Of a DNA stretch of 6,653 nt, positions 1 to 5,715 are shown in pieces. The translations under genes were made by a program, and so were the position numbers. Source of the stretch: an uncultured Eubacteriales bacterium (GTDB lineage: Bacteria > Bacillota > Clostridia > UMGS1883); assembly GCA_905195005.1 (NCBI GenBank), contig CAJJUC010000129.1, forward strand, positions 1 through 6,653, given 5' to 3'. The stretch's first letter is position 1. Every line of letters starts with the position of its first letter. Under the pieces are notes generated by a model that did not search any database, was not told where the DNA came from, and was given only the letters and a program-made list of their open reading frames with translations.

Positions 1-60
1 TTCCGCCGCGATCCGCAGGCGCTTTATTCGCAGATGCTGTCCGTTCTTATTAATGACTGA
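1..60 (+). CDS. 3' end of an unidentified protein gene (partial)
   Basis: Frame 1 is open from the window edge to a TGA at 58-60 and encodes a 19-residue tail beginning FRRDPQALYS and ending in VLIND. The rest of the gene lies outside the window. The fragment is too short to assign a family. The gene runs in the same direction as galT, with 98 bases between them, so it could be an upstream member of the galactose locus or an unrelated gene. The open frame over 19 codons is only weak evidence of coding. The main support is its position directly ahead of a spacer that looks non-coding. Confidence 0.4.
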   Translation, partial: FRRDPQALYSQMLSVLIND

Positions 61-94
61 CGGGGCCTCTCATTTATACAACAAAAAACGGCGC

Positions 95-123
95 TTGTTT
101 TGCACATGTGCCTTTCATATTAT
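95..123 (+). promoter_or_regulatory. candidate sigma-A promoter for galTK, with a 10-bp palindrome in the spacer
   Basis: TTGTTT (95-100) and TATTAT (118-123) are separated by 17 bases, a plausible housekeeping promoter. It would start transcription near 130, about 30 bases before galT. The spacer contains the perfect palindrome GCACATGTGC (102-111), where a repressor dimer could sit. Both boxes are imperfect matches to consensus, and a palindrome of this length is expected a few times by chance in a window of this size, so the assignment is tentative. Confidence 0.4.
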
Positions 124-158
124 TGCCGCGTCACGGCGGCGGATAGGAGTTTTTTATT

Positions 159-1139
159 ATGGCAGAATTACGTTGGCATCCGCTTACAAAGGATTGGGTT
201 ATGATTGCATCTAACAGGCAGAACCGCCCTCAGATGCCTAAGGACTGGTGTCCGTTTTGCCCGGGTCCCGATAATGATAAGGTTCCGAAATCGTTTGACG
301 TTTATGAATATGACAACGATTTTCCGGCTCTTTCGCAAAATCCTCCCGTGCCTGACGATGTAAGCACCGAGATTTACAAAACGGCGCCTTCATACGGAAA
401 ATGTGAGGTTATTTTATATTCCCCGGAGCATACCGTCACGCTTCCCGAACTCAGCACCGAACACGTCAGAAAGCTTGTTGACCTTTGGACGGAGCGTTTT
501 GAGGCGCTTTCCTCCGATGAAAAAATCAAATATGTTTTCATTTTTGAAAACCGCGGCGCGGTTGTCGGCGTAACAATGCCGCATCCCCACGGGCAGATAT
601 ACGGCTACAGCTTCATTCCGAAGAAAATTGAGCTGGAGCTTGCATCCTCAAAGGAGCACCACGAAAAAACAGGTCACTGCCTGATTTGCGATATGCTCAG
701 GGACGAGAGGAAAGACGGCAGAAGAATTATTTTCGAAAATGAAGATTTCACGGTATTTCTTCCGTTTTTCACCGAATATCCCTACGGAATGTATATTGCG
801 GCAAAATCGCACAAGCAGTATCTCACGGAATTTAACGAGCGCGAGAAGAACAATCTTGCAAGCGCTATCCGCGAAACGGCAGGCACGCTCGATTCACTTT
901 TCGGCTACACCTTCCCCTATATGATGTGCATGCATCAGGGACCTGTCAACAGCGGCGACACAAGCGGTTACTATCATTTCCATATTGAATTTTTCCCTCC
1001 GATGAGAAGCGCCGACAAGCAGAAATTCAATGCCTCAAGCGAAACAGGCGTGTGGGCGCACTGCAATCCCACTGCTCCCGAGGCAACGTCAATCGAGCTG
1101 CGTGAGGCTCACAAGCGTTATCTTGATTCTCAAAAATAA
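159..1139 (+). CDS. galT: galactose-1-phosphate uridylyltransferase (GalT)
   Basis: This is the cytoplasmic Leloir-pathway enzyme that exchanges UMP between UDP-glucose and galactose-1-phosphate, giving UDP-galactose and glucose-1-phosphate. The 326-residue protein carries the HIT-superfamily active site HPHGQ at 142-146. By alignment to the E. coli enzyme, His144 is the residue that becomes uridylylated. A CPFC pair (Cys31, Cys34), His91 in the SPEH segment and His142 match the known zinc ligands. His259, His273 and His275 (HQGP, then YYHFHIEFFP) match the second metal-site region. A second Cys pair (Cys174, Cys177) begins the C-terminal half. The length fits the HPHGQ class of about 320-350 residues rather than the longer GalT form common in other Firmicutes. 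The ATG at 159 has AGGAG at 145-149, nine bases upstream. galK follows after 20 bases, so the two form an operon. No epimerase (galE) or mutarotase gene is visible in the window. Confidence 0.96.
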   Translation: MAELRWHPLTKDWVMIASNRQNRPQMPKDWCPFCPGPDNDKVPKSFDVYEYDNDFPALSQNPPVPDDVSTEIYKTAPSYGKCEVILYSPEHTVTLPELSTEHVRKLVDLWTERFEALSSDEKIKYVFIFENRGAVVGVTMPHPHGQIYGYSFIPKKIELELASSKEHHEKTGHCLICDMLRDERKDGRRIIFENEDFTVFLPFFTEYPYGMYIAAKSHKQYLTEFNEREKNNLASAIRETAGTLDSLFGYTFPYMMCMHQGPVNSGDTSGYYHFHIEFFPPMRSADKQKFNASSETGVWAHCNPTAPEATSIELREAHKRYLDSQK

Positions 1140-1159
1140 AACCGGAAAGGATTACGACA

Positions 1160-2344
1160 GTGAATATACAGGAATTAAAACAGGAATTTATAAAGTACTA
1201 CGGCGGAGATGAATCAGGCATCCGCATTTTCCATTCCCCCGGCAGGGTCAACCTCATCGGTGAGCACACGGATTATAACGGCGGTTTTGTATTTCCTGCC
1301 GCGCTCACGATGGGAACAACAATTGCACTCCGTAAAAACAATGAAAATATAATCCGTTTGCGTGCGACCGACCTTCCTGATTTTGTTGAGGCAGATATTT
1401 CGAAGCTTGATTCGTACAAAGAGCTTCACTGGGGAAATTATCAGCTCGGTTCTGCGCTTGAGCTTTCAAAGCTCGGGTATAGAATTTGGGGTTGTGACAT
1501 GCTTTATCACGACACCCTCCCCCATGGCGGCGGACTTTCGTCCTCGGCGGCAATCGAAGTTTCAACAGCGCTCGCTTTTGCAACGCTTGCAAAAGAAGCT
1601 GATGGTGACTTTTCCCCCGTTGACATGGTTCAAATGGCATTTTGCGGGCAGAGCGCCGAGCATAATTACTGCGGCGTCAACTGCGGAATCATGGATCAGT
1701 TTGCTTCGGCAATGGGCAAAAAGAATCATGCGATTTTCTTAAACTGCAAAACCATGGAATTTAAGCATGTTCCGCTTGACCTTAAAGGCTATAAGATAGT
1801 TATAACAAACACGAATAAAAAGCATAAGCTTGCGGACAGCAAGTATAACGAACGCCGCAGCGAATGTGAAAAAGGCTTTGAAATTCTCAAAAAAGCGCTG
1901 CCGAACACAACATGTCTTGGTGATATATCACTCGCGGAATTTGAAGCGAACAAGCAGCTTATTGACGACCCGACGGTACTTAAGCGCGTAACACATGTTA
2001 TCTGCGAGGACGACAGGGTTCTCCGCAGCATTGACGCACTTGAAAAGGGAGATATTGAAGCGTTCGGACAGCTGATGAACGAAAGCCATGATTCTCTGCG
2101 TGACCTTTATGAGGTTACGGGAATCGAGCTCGACACGCTTGCTTCGGAAGCCCGCAAGGTTGAGGGTGTGCTCGGTTCAAGAATGACCGGCGCAGGCTTC
2201 GGCGGAAGCACTGTTTCAATTGTCCGTGATGACTGCATTGATAAATTCAAGGAGCACGTTGAAAAGGCTTACACCGATATAATCGGATATGCACCTTCGT
2301 TCTTTATTGACGGCGTCGGCGACGGCGGCACGGAAATTAAATAA
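1160..2344 (+). CDS. galK: galactokinase (GalK)
   Basis: GalK phosphorylates alpha-D-galactose with ATP to galactose-1-phosphate, the substrate of the upstream galT product. The 394-residue length is typical of the GHMP-kinase family. Visible motifs are the galactokinase signature PGRVNLIGEHTDYNGG (27-42), the ATP-binding loop GGGLSSSAA (123-131), the catalytic-base segment CGIMDQ with Asp179, and the C-terminal GHMP motif around SRMTGAGFGGS (340-350). Arg29 matches the conserved active-site arginine. The start is GTG at 1160, supported by AAAGGA at 1146-1151 eight bases upstream and by the alignment of the N-terminus with the family. It lies 20 bases after the galT stop and is probably transcribed with it. 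A hairpin terminator begins 20 bases beyond the stop codon. Confidence 0.96.
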   Translation: MNIQELKQEFIKYYGGDESGIRIFHSPGRVNLIGEHTDYNGGFVFPAALTMGTTIALRKNNENIIRLRATDLPDFVEADISKLDSYKELHWGNYQLGSALELSKLGYRIWGCDMLYHDTLPHGGGLSSSAAIEVSTALAFATLAKEADGDFSPVDMVQMAFCGQSAEHNYCGVNCGIMDQFASAMGKKNHAIFLNCKTMEFKHVPLDLKGYKIVITNTNKKHKLADSKYNERRSECEKGFEILKKALPNTTCLGDISLAEFEANKQLIDDPTVLKRVTHVICEDDRVLRSIDALEKGDIEAFGQLMNESHDSLRDLYEVTGIELDTLASEARKVEGVLGSRMTGAGFGGSTVSIVRDDCIDKFKEHVEKAYTDIIGYAPSFFIDGVGDGGTEIK

Positions 2345-2364
2345 ATTTTCTTTATACAAAAAGT

Positions 2365-2399
2365 AAAATCGGCAAGCACTTTCGTACTTGCCGATTTTT
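2365..2399. terminator. bidirectional intrinsic terminator between galK and tRNA-Arg
   Basis: A perfect 12-bp inverted repeat (arms 2365-2376 and 2387-2398, with a GC-containing core GGCAAG/CTTGCC) encloses a 10-base loop. On the + strand the T run at 2395-2399 ends the stem and would terminate galTK. On the - strand the hairpin starts directly after the encoded CCA of the tRNA. It is followed by TTTTACTTTTTG, a better U-tract, so it would also end the tRNA transcript. The last T of the galK tract is the complement of the tRNA's terminal A. Confidence 0.88.
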
Positions 2400-2475
2400 G
2401 GCGTTCCCGAGGTGATTCGAACACCCGACCTACCGCTTAGGAGGCGGTCGCTCTATCCAGCTGAGCTACGGAAAC
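2399..2475 (-). tRNA. tRNA-Arg (anticodon CCT)
   Basis: Read on the - strand, a complete cloverleaf is visible. The acceptor stem GTTTCCG pairs with CGGGAAC through one T-G pair. The D arm is GCTC/GAGC, with loop AGCTGGATA. The anticodon stem is ACCGC/GCGGT, with loop CTCCTAA giving anticodon CCT, which reads AGG arginine codons. The variable loop is AGGTC. The T arm is GGGTG/CACCT, with TTCGAAT in the loop. The discriminator base is G (complement of 2402) and CCA is encoded at 2401-2399. The gene begins 38 bases after the rpmF stop. I see no convincing promoter of its own, so it is probably cotranscribed with yceD-rpmF. It ends at the bidirectional terminator. Confidence 0.96.
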
Positions 2476-2479
2476 ATAC

Positions 2480-2515
2480 AAGGGGATGTAAATTCTTCCA
2501 TCCCCTTCTTTTTTT
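2480..2515 (+). terminator. hairpin with T-tract on the + strand only, between tRNA-Arg and rpmF
   Basis: The arms AAGGGGATG (2480-2488) and CATCCCCTT (2499-2507) form a perfect 9-bp stem with a 10-base loop. A C and seven T residues (2509-2515) follow on the + strand. In that direction it looks like an intrinsic terminator that would stop galTK read-through from running antisense into rpmF. On the - strand, the direction of rpmF and the tRNA, the hairpin is followed by GTATG with no U-tract. Transcription from rpmF into the tRNA should therefore continue. The rpmF stop codon overlaps the T run. Confidence 0.7.
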
Positions 2516-2699
2516 ACTGGTTAGCTGCTTTTTTTACAACCTGAACGCCCTTATAATAACCGCAGTGCTTGCAAACAACGTGCGCCTTAATGAGCTCTCC
2601 GCAGTTGGTGCATCTTACCATACCCGGAATTTCAAGCTTCCAGTTAGCTCTTCTTTTATTCTTTCTTGCTTTAGAAGTTCTTCTCTTCGGAACTGCCAT
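2514..2699 (-). CDS. rpmF: 50S ribosomal protein L32 (bL32)
   Basis: bL32 is a small structural protein of the large ribosomal subunit. The 61-residue product starts with the hallmark MAVPKRRTSKARKNKRR, a basic tail that is processed and threads into rRNA. It then has a zinc ribbon with Cys30, Cys33, Cys43 and Cys46 (CTNC and CKHC). It is therefore the zinc-binding form, not the cysteine-free paralogue some bacteria use under zinc limitation. The ATG (2699-2697) has AGAGGTG six bases upstream. Its first 29 bases overlap the end of yceD in another frame, which suggests translational coupling. The yceD-rpmF pair is a widely conserved bacterial arrangement. Confidence 0.97.
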   Translation of the reverse strand: MAVPKRRTSKARKNKRRANWKLEIPGMVRCTNCGELIKAHVVCKHCGYYKGVQVVKKAANQ

Positions 2700-3204
2700 T
2701 TTCTACACCTCTTTGCTGTAAATTTCTAAGAATGGCGAAACGCGGATCACACACCGCAGTGTCGCAATTACATTCACCTTTGTTAAGATTTGTGCCGCAC
2801 ACCGGGCAAAGCCCCTTACAATCCTCGCTGCACAAAAATTTAAGCGGAACAGAGTTAAAAACACAAGACTTCACCGCGCCGTCAATATCAAGCGCCGTAC
2901 CGCAAAGCGATAAACACTCCGCGTCGGCATCCGAAAAATCGCTGCGCACGCTTTCAAACAAATCGCACTCAACAGACTGAACAATATCCTCACAGCAGCG
3001 TGAGCACTGCGTTTTATATTTGCCCGTTATATCCGCCGAAACCTCAATCGTTCCGCCGATATTAAGCACTGTTCCCTTAACAGACACATCCTCCGCAAAC
3101 TCAATCGGACTGCCCATAAATGTGAAGCTGCCCATTTCGGTTGTGCCTGAAAAATCCATTGACGCGCCTTCATTTTTAAGCACGGATGCAATGTTAATTT
3201 TCAT
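2671..3204 (-). CDS. yceD: YceD family protein (DUF177), ribosome/23S rRNA-associated
   Basis: This is the conserved partner encoded upstream of rpmF. In E. coli YceD is linked to 23S rRNA accumulation, and its biochemical activity is not settled. The chosen start gives 177 residues opening MKINIASVLKNEG, typical of Firmicute members. A middle CSRC segment (Cys67, Cys70, plus Cys71) and the cysteine-rich motif at about 125-147 (CSEDCKGLCPVCG, then CNC) suggest metal binding. The DPRFAIL stretch at 153-159 is also family-typical. An in-frame ATG five codons upstream (3219) has a G-rich stretch almost touching it. The ATG at 3204 has GGGTG eight bases away and matches the family N-terminus, so I prefer it. 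The gene has its own strong promoter just past ackA and overlaps rpmF by 29 bases. Confidence 0.93.
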   Translation of the reverse strand: MKINIASVLKNEGASMDFSGTTEMGSFTFMGSPIEFAEDVSVKGTVLNIGGTIEVSADITGKYKTQCSRCCEDIVQSVECDLFESVRSDFSDADAECLSLCGTALDIDGAVKSCVFNSVPLKFLCSEDCKGLCPVCGTNLNKGECNCDTAVCDPRFAILRNLQQRGVENGSSEEKNF

Positions 3205-3233
3205 CTGTATAACACCCATTCCCCAAAAACTAT

Positions 3234-3264
3234 CAAAACACTAATATATTATACTATTGTTTTG
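3234..3264. promoter_or_regulatory. inverted repeat centred on the yceD promoter -10 box (possible operator)
   Basis: CAAAACA (3234-3240) and TGTTTTG (3258-3264) form a perfect 7-bp dyad with a 17-base gap. Extending inward by three bases adds two more pairs after one mismatch. The centre (3249) falls in the -10 hexamer, a position where a bound dimer would block polymerase. The sequence is A/T-rich, so chance symmetry is possible. I do not recognise it as the site of a named regulator. Confidence 0.35.
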
Positions 3265-3276
3265 CAGGATTGTCAA
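3248..3276 (-). promoter_or_regulatory. consensus sigma-A promoter for yceD-rpmF-tRNA-Arg
   Basis: On the - strand a perfect TTGACA (3276-3271) and a perfect TATAAT (3253-3248) are separated by 17 bases. The predicted start is near 3241, giving a leader of about 37 bases before yceD. The -35 box begins three bases past the ackA stop, so ackA read-through and this promoter both feed the ribosomal genes. I see no terminator between ackA and yceD. Confidence 0.9.
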
Positions 3277-3279
3277 CAA

Positions 3280-4473
3280 TTATTTTACAAGTCTTTCTGT
3301 TTCTGTTGCAATCATCATTTCCTCATCGGTCGGGATAACAAGCGTTCTTACTAAAGCGCCCTCCGCCGAAATATCGATTGCTTCGCCGCGCAGCTTATTC
3401 TTCTCCGCGTCAATCTTAATTCCGAGAAATTCAAGACCATCGACTATTGCAGCGCGCATTGCACCGTCATTTTCGCCGACGCCGGCGGTGAACACAACAG
3501 CGTCCGTGCCGCCCATTGCCGCGCAGTATGCGCCGATATATTTCTTAATACCGTAGCTGAACATTTTCAGCGCTGCCTGAGCGCGCTTGTTGCCTTCCTT
3601 TGAAGCCGCGTCAAGGTCGCGGAAATCGCTCGATACGCCGCTCACGCCGAAAACGCCGCTCTTTTTGTTGAGAACTTCATTGATTCCGTCAATATCAAGG
3701 TTTTCTTTTTCCATAAGGAAAGTTACGATTGCCGGGTCAAGATCTCCGCTTCTCGTTCCCATAAGGATACCTGCAAGAGGAGTGAGACCCATTGTCGTGT
3801 CAATAACCTTGCCGTTTTTCACTGCCGCAACGCTTGAACCGTTTCCGAGATGGCATGTGATTATCTTAAGCTGCTCAATCGGTTTTCCGAGCATCTCGGC
3901 AGCCTTCCCCGAAACATAGTTATGGCTTGTTCCGTGGAAACCGTATCTTCTGATTTTATATTTTTCATAATACTCGTAAGGGATTCCGTAAAGGAAAGCT
4001 TCCTCCGGCATTGTCTGATGAAACGCCGTGTCAAACACGCCAACCTGCGGAACCTTCGGAATAACCTTTTCACATGCTTCAATTCCGATAAGGTTTGCGG
4101 GATTGTGAAGCGGCGCCAGCGGAATACATTCGCGCATTCCCTCTTTAACAGCCTCGTCAATAACAACGCTGCCGCTGAATTTTTCTCCGCCGTGGACAAC
4201 GCGGTGCCCGACAGCGCCAATTTCGCTCATTGAATTGATAACGCCGTGCTTTTCGTCAACAAGCGCGTCGATAACAAGCTTGATTGCGTCCGCATGGCTG
4301 GGCATGGGGCTTTCGATAACAACCTTTTCTCCGCCTGCCGGGGTATGGTTAAGGCGGCTTCCGTCTATACCGATTCTTTCGCAAAGTCCTTTTGCAAGCA
4401 CAGCCCTTGAATCCATATCTATAAGCTGATACTTAAGCGAGGAGCTGCCGGCATTGATAACAAGAATTTTCAT
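3280..4473 (-). CDS. ackA: acetate kinase (AckA)
   Basis: AckA transfers phosphate between acetyl phosphate and ADP, making acetate and ATP. It is the last, ATP-yielding step of acetate fermentation and is reversible for acetate uptake. The 397 residues fit the family, and position numbers coincide with the Methanosarcina thermophila enzyme. Visible residues are Asn7 in VINAGSSSLKYQL, Arg91 in GHRVVHGG, His123, Asp148 in FDTAFHQTMP, His180 in RRYGFHGTSH, His208 in TCHLGNGSS, Arg241 in GTRSGDLDP and Glu384. The GVGEND loop of the ASKHA nucleotide-binding fold lies at 331-336. All known catalytic and binding residues are therefore present. The ATG at 4473 is preceded by AAGGAG. It follows pta by 20 bases and is presumably transcribed with it from the pta promoter. 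Confidence 0.97.
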   Translation of the reverse strand: MKILVINAGSSSLKYQLIDMDSRAVLAKGLCERIGIDGSRLNHTPAGGEKVVIESPMPSHADAIKLVIDALVDEKHGVINSMSEIGAVGHRVVHGGEKFSGSVVIDEAVKEGMRECIPLAPLHNPANLIGIEACEKVIPKVPQVGVFDTAFHQTMPEEAFLYGIPYEYYEKYKIRRYGFHGTSHNYVSGKAAEMLGKPIEQLKIITCHLGNGSSVAAVKNGKVIDTTMGLTPLAGILMGTRSGDLDPAIVTFLMEKENLDIDGINEVLNKKSGVFGVSGVSSDFRDLDAASKEGNKRAQAALKMFSYGIKKYIGAYCAAMGGTDAVVFTAGVGENDGAMRAAIVDGLEFLGIKIDAEKNKLRGEAIDISAEGALVRTLVIPTDEEMMIATETERLVK

Positions 4474-4493
4474 TTTTATACTCTCCTTAAAAA

Positions 4494-5501
4494 TTATTCG
4501 GCATTGTTCTGAGCCTGTACACAGGTTATCCCGATTACGCCCACAATATCCTCAGCCGAGCAGCCGCGCGACAAATCGTTGACGGGGCGAGCGATACCCT
4601 GAGTTACAGGACCGTAAGCTTCTGCCTTTGCAAGGCGCTGAACAAGCTTATATGCAGTGTTTCCGACGTTAAGGTCGGGGAATATAAGAACATTTGCCTT
4701 ACCTGCAACGGGGCTGCCCGGAGCCTTTGAAGCGCCGACTGACGGAACGATTGCAGCGTCTGCCTGAAGCTCGCCGTCAAGCAGCAAATCGGGGCGTTTT
4801 TCCTTTGCAAGCTTTGTTGCAAGCTGCATTTTATCAACAAGCTCACTCTTTGCACTGCCGTATGTAGAGTAGCTCGTCATTGCGATAACGGGTTCTTCCT
4901 CAACAAGAGTTTTAAAGCTCTTTGCGGAAGAAATTGCGATTTCGCTTACTGCGTCCGCATCGGGATTTTCGTTAAGTCCGCTGTCCGCAAACAGGAACAC
5001 CCCGTCAGCGCCGTACTCACAGTCCGGAACGCACATAATGAAGAATGCGCTTACAAGCTTCGTTCCGGGAGCGGTTTTAAGAATCTGAAGCGCCGGGCGC
5101 AGAACATTGCTTGATGAATTGCATGCACCTGCAACCATACCATCGGCAACTCCGTTTTTAACCATCATGCAGCCGTAGTAAAGAGTGTTTTTAAGTGTTT
5201 CCTCAGCCTTTTCGGGAGTCATTCCCTTTGCTTTTCTCATTTCATAGAACTTGTTTACAAAATCCTTAAAATTAACGTCCTCAACAGGATTAATCAGCGT
5301 TGCGGCGGAAATATCAACCTTTTCCTCCTCCGCCATTTTGAGAATTGAAGCCTTTTCGCCGAGAATAATAATATCGGCAACATTCTGTTCGATTGCCATT
5401 GCGGCAGCCTTGATTGTGCGGACATCGTTTCCCTCGGCAAGAACGATTGTCTTTTTGTCTGTCTTTGCTCTCTCGATTATTCTTTCAAGAAACCTGCTCA
5501 T
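4494..5501 (-). CDS. pta: phosphate acetyltransferase (phosphotransacetylase, Pta)
   Basis: Pta converts acetyl-CoA and phosphate to acetyl phosphate and CoA, supplying AckA. The 335-residue protein is the short, single-domain form without the N-terminal regulatory domains of the enterobacterial enzyme. Conserved segments are VLAEGNDVRTIKAA (20-33), VADGMVAGA (118-126), RPALQILKTAPG (135-146), ADSGLNENPDAD (172-183), SYSTYGSAKSELV (210-222) and ARPVNDLSRGCS (304-315). Offsetting from the Methanosarcina enzyme by two, Arg89, Arg135, Arg289 and the catalytic-site Ser311-Arg312 are all present. The loop at 127-132 reads CNSSSN where many homologues have a His-Thr/Ser-Thr-x-Asp type sequence. The ATG at 5501 is preceded by TTGGAGG, nine bases away, and a strong promoter lies just upstream. 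Confidence 0.96.
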   Translation of the reverse strand: MSRFLERIIERAKTDKKTIVLAEGNDVRTIKAAAMAIEQNVADIIILGEKASILKMAEEEKVDISAATLINPVEDVNFKDFVNKFYEMRKAKGMTPEKAEETLKNTLYYGCMMVKNGVADGMVAGACNSSSNVLRPALQILKTAPGTKLVSAFFIMCVPDCEYGADGVFLFADSGLNENPDADAVSEIAISSAKSFKTLVEEEPVIAMTSYSTYGSAKSELVDKMQLATKLAKEKRPDLLLDGELQADAAIVPSVGASKAPGSPVAGKANVLIFPDLNVGNTAYKLVQRLAKAEAYGPVTQGIARPVNDLSRGCSAEDIVGVIGITCVQAQNNAE

Positions 5502-5538
5502 CTATAATGCCTCCAACAATTTATATTTCTAAATATAC

Positions 5539-5567
5539 AGTATATAATAAAATTTACTTTTTTTCAA
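5539..5567 (-). promoter_or_regulatory. sigma-A promoter for pta-ackA
   Basis: On the - strand, TTGAAA (5567-5562) and TATACT (5544-5539) are spaced by 17 bases within an A/T-rich stretch. A start near 5532 gives a leader of about 31 bases carrying the TTGGAGG ribosome binding site. The match to consensus, the spacing and the position directly before pta make this a good call. Confidence 0.82.
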
Positions 5568-5595
5568 TACATTTTGGCAAAAAAACAGATGTTTT

Positions 5596-5631
5596 TTGTT
5601 GAATTGCCAATGATGGGTGACAATTCAACAA
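5596..5631. promoter_or_regulatory. perfect 11-bp inverted repeat between the divergent pta and lipid-kinase promoters
   Basis: TTGTTGAATTG (5596-5606) and CAATTCAACAA (5621-5631) are exact reverse complements around a 14-base centre. No T-tract follows on either strand in the outgoing direction, so it does not look like a terminator. Its centre (5613.5) is exactly midway between the inner edges of the two predicted -35 boxes (5567 and 5660). It is upstream of both predicted start sites, so it would act as DNA, not RNA. A second pair, TTGGCAA (5574-5580) and TTGCCAA (5604-5610), interlocks with it. The regulator is unknown. Confidence 0.45.
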
Positions 5632-5659
5632 TACGACAAAAAACTAAAAATTTTGCCTA

Positions 5660-5687
5660 TTGATTTTAATTCAAAAAGGTGTATAAT
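5660..5687 (+). promoter_or_regulatory. sigma-A promoter for the lipid kinase gene
   Basis: TTGATT (5660-5665) and a perfect TATAAT (5682-5687) are separated by 16 bases. Transcription would start near 5694, about 22 bases before the chosen ATG. The promoter lies inside the longer open frame that begins with GTG at 5617, which argues that the upstream 33 codons are not translated. Confidence 0.72.
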
Positions 5688-5715
5688 AAATAATGAAAGG
5701 AAGCGTGGGAAAGTT

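Noticed and set aside
125..140. GCCGC/GCGGC hairpin ahead of galT as a riboswitch or attenuator
   Set aside because: Only five base pairs, overlapping the predicted transcription start, with no terminator or conserved riboswitch features.
1305..1640. 111-codon - strand open frame opposite galK
   Set aside because: Antisense shadow of a strongly conserved galK, with no promoter or ribosome binding site evident.
2399..2475. tRNA gene as an integration (att) site with a mobile element beside it
   Set aside because: No integrase, no direct repeat of the tRNA 3' end and no foreign-looking genes are present in the window.
2388..2729. 113-codon + strand open frame across the tRNA and rpmF
   Set aside because: It is antisense to a clear tRNA and rpmF, and its start lies in the terminator stem.
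3205..3219. Upstream ATG start for yceD at 3219
   Set aside because: Its G-rich upstream stretch is too close to the ATG, and the family N-terminus matches the MKIN start at 3204.
3861..4220. 119-codon open frame on the - strand inside ackA, in another frame
   Set aside because: It lies wholly within the well-supported ackA frame and has an arginine/leucine-rich composition typical of an out-of-frame shadow, with no recognisable domain.
5617..5715. GTG-initiated 33-codon N-terminal extension of the lipid kinase
   Set aside because: A good promoter (-10 at 5682-5687) lies inside it, no ribosome binding site precedes the GTG, and the family N-terminus begins at the ATG at 5716.
5502..5715. 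CcpA catabolite-response (cre) site in the pta upstream region
   Set aside because: No sequence there fits the cre consensus well.
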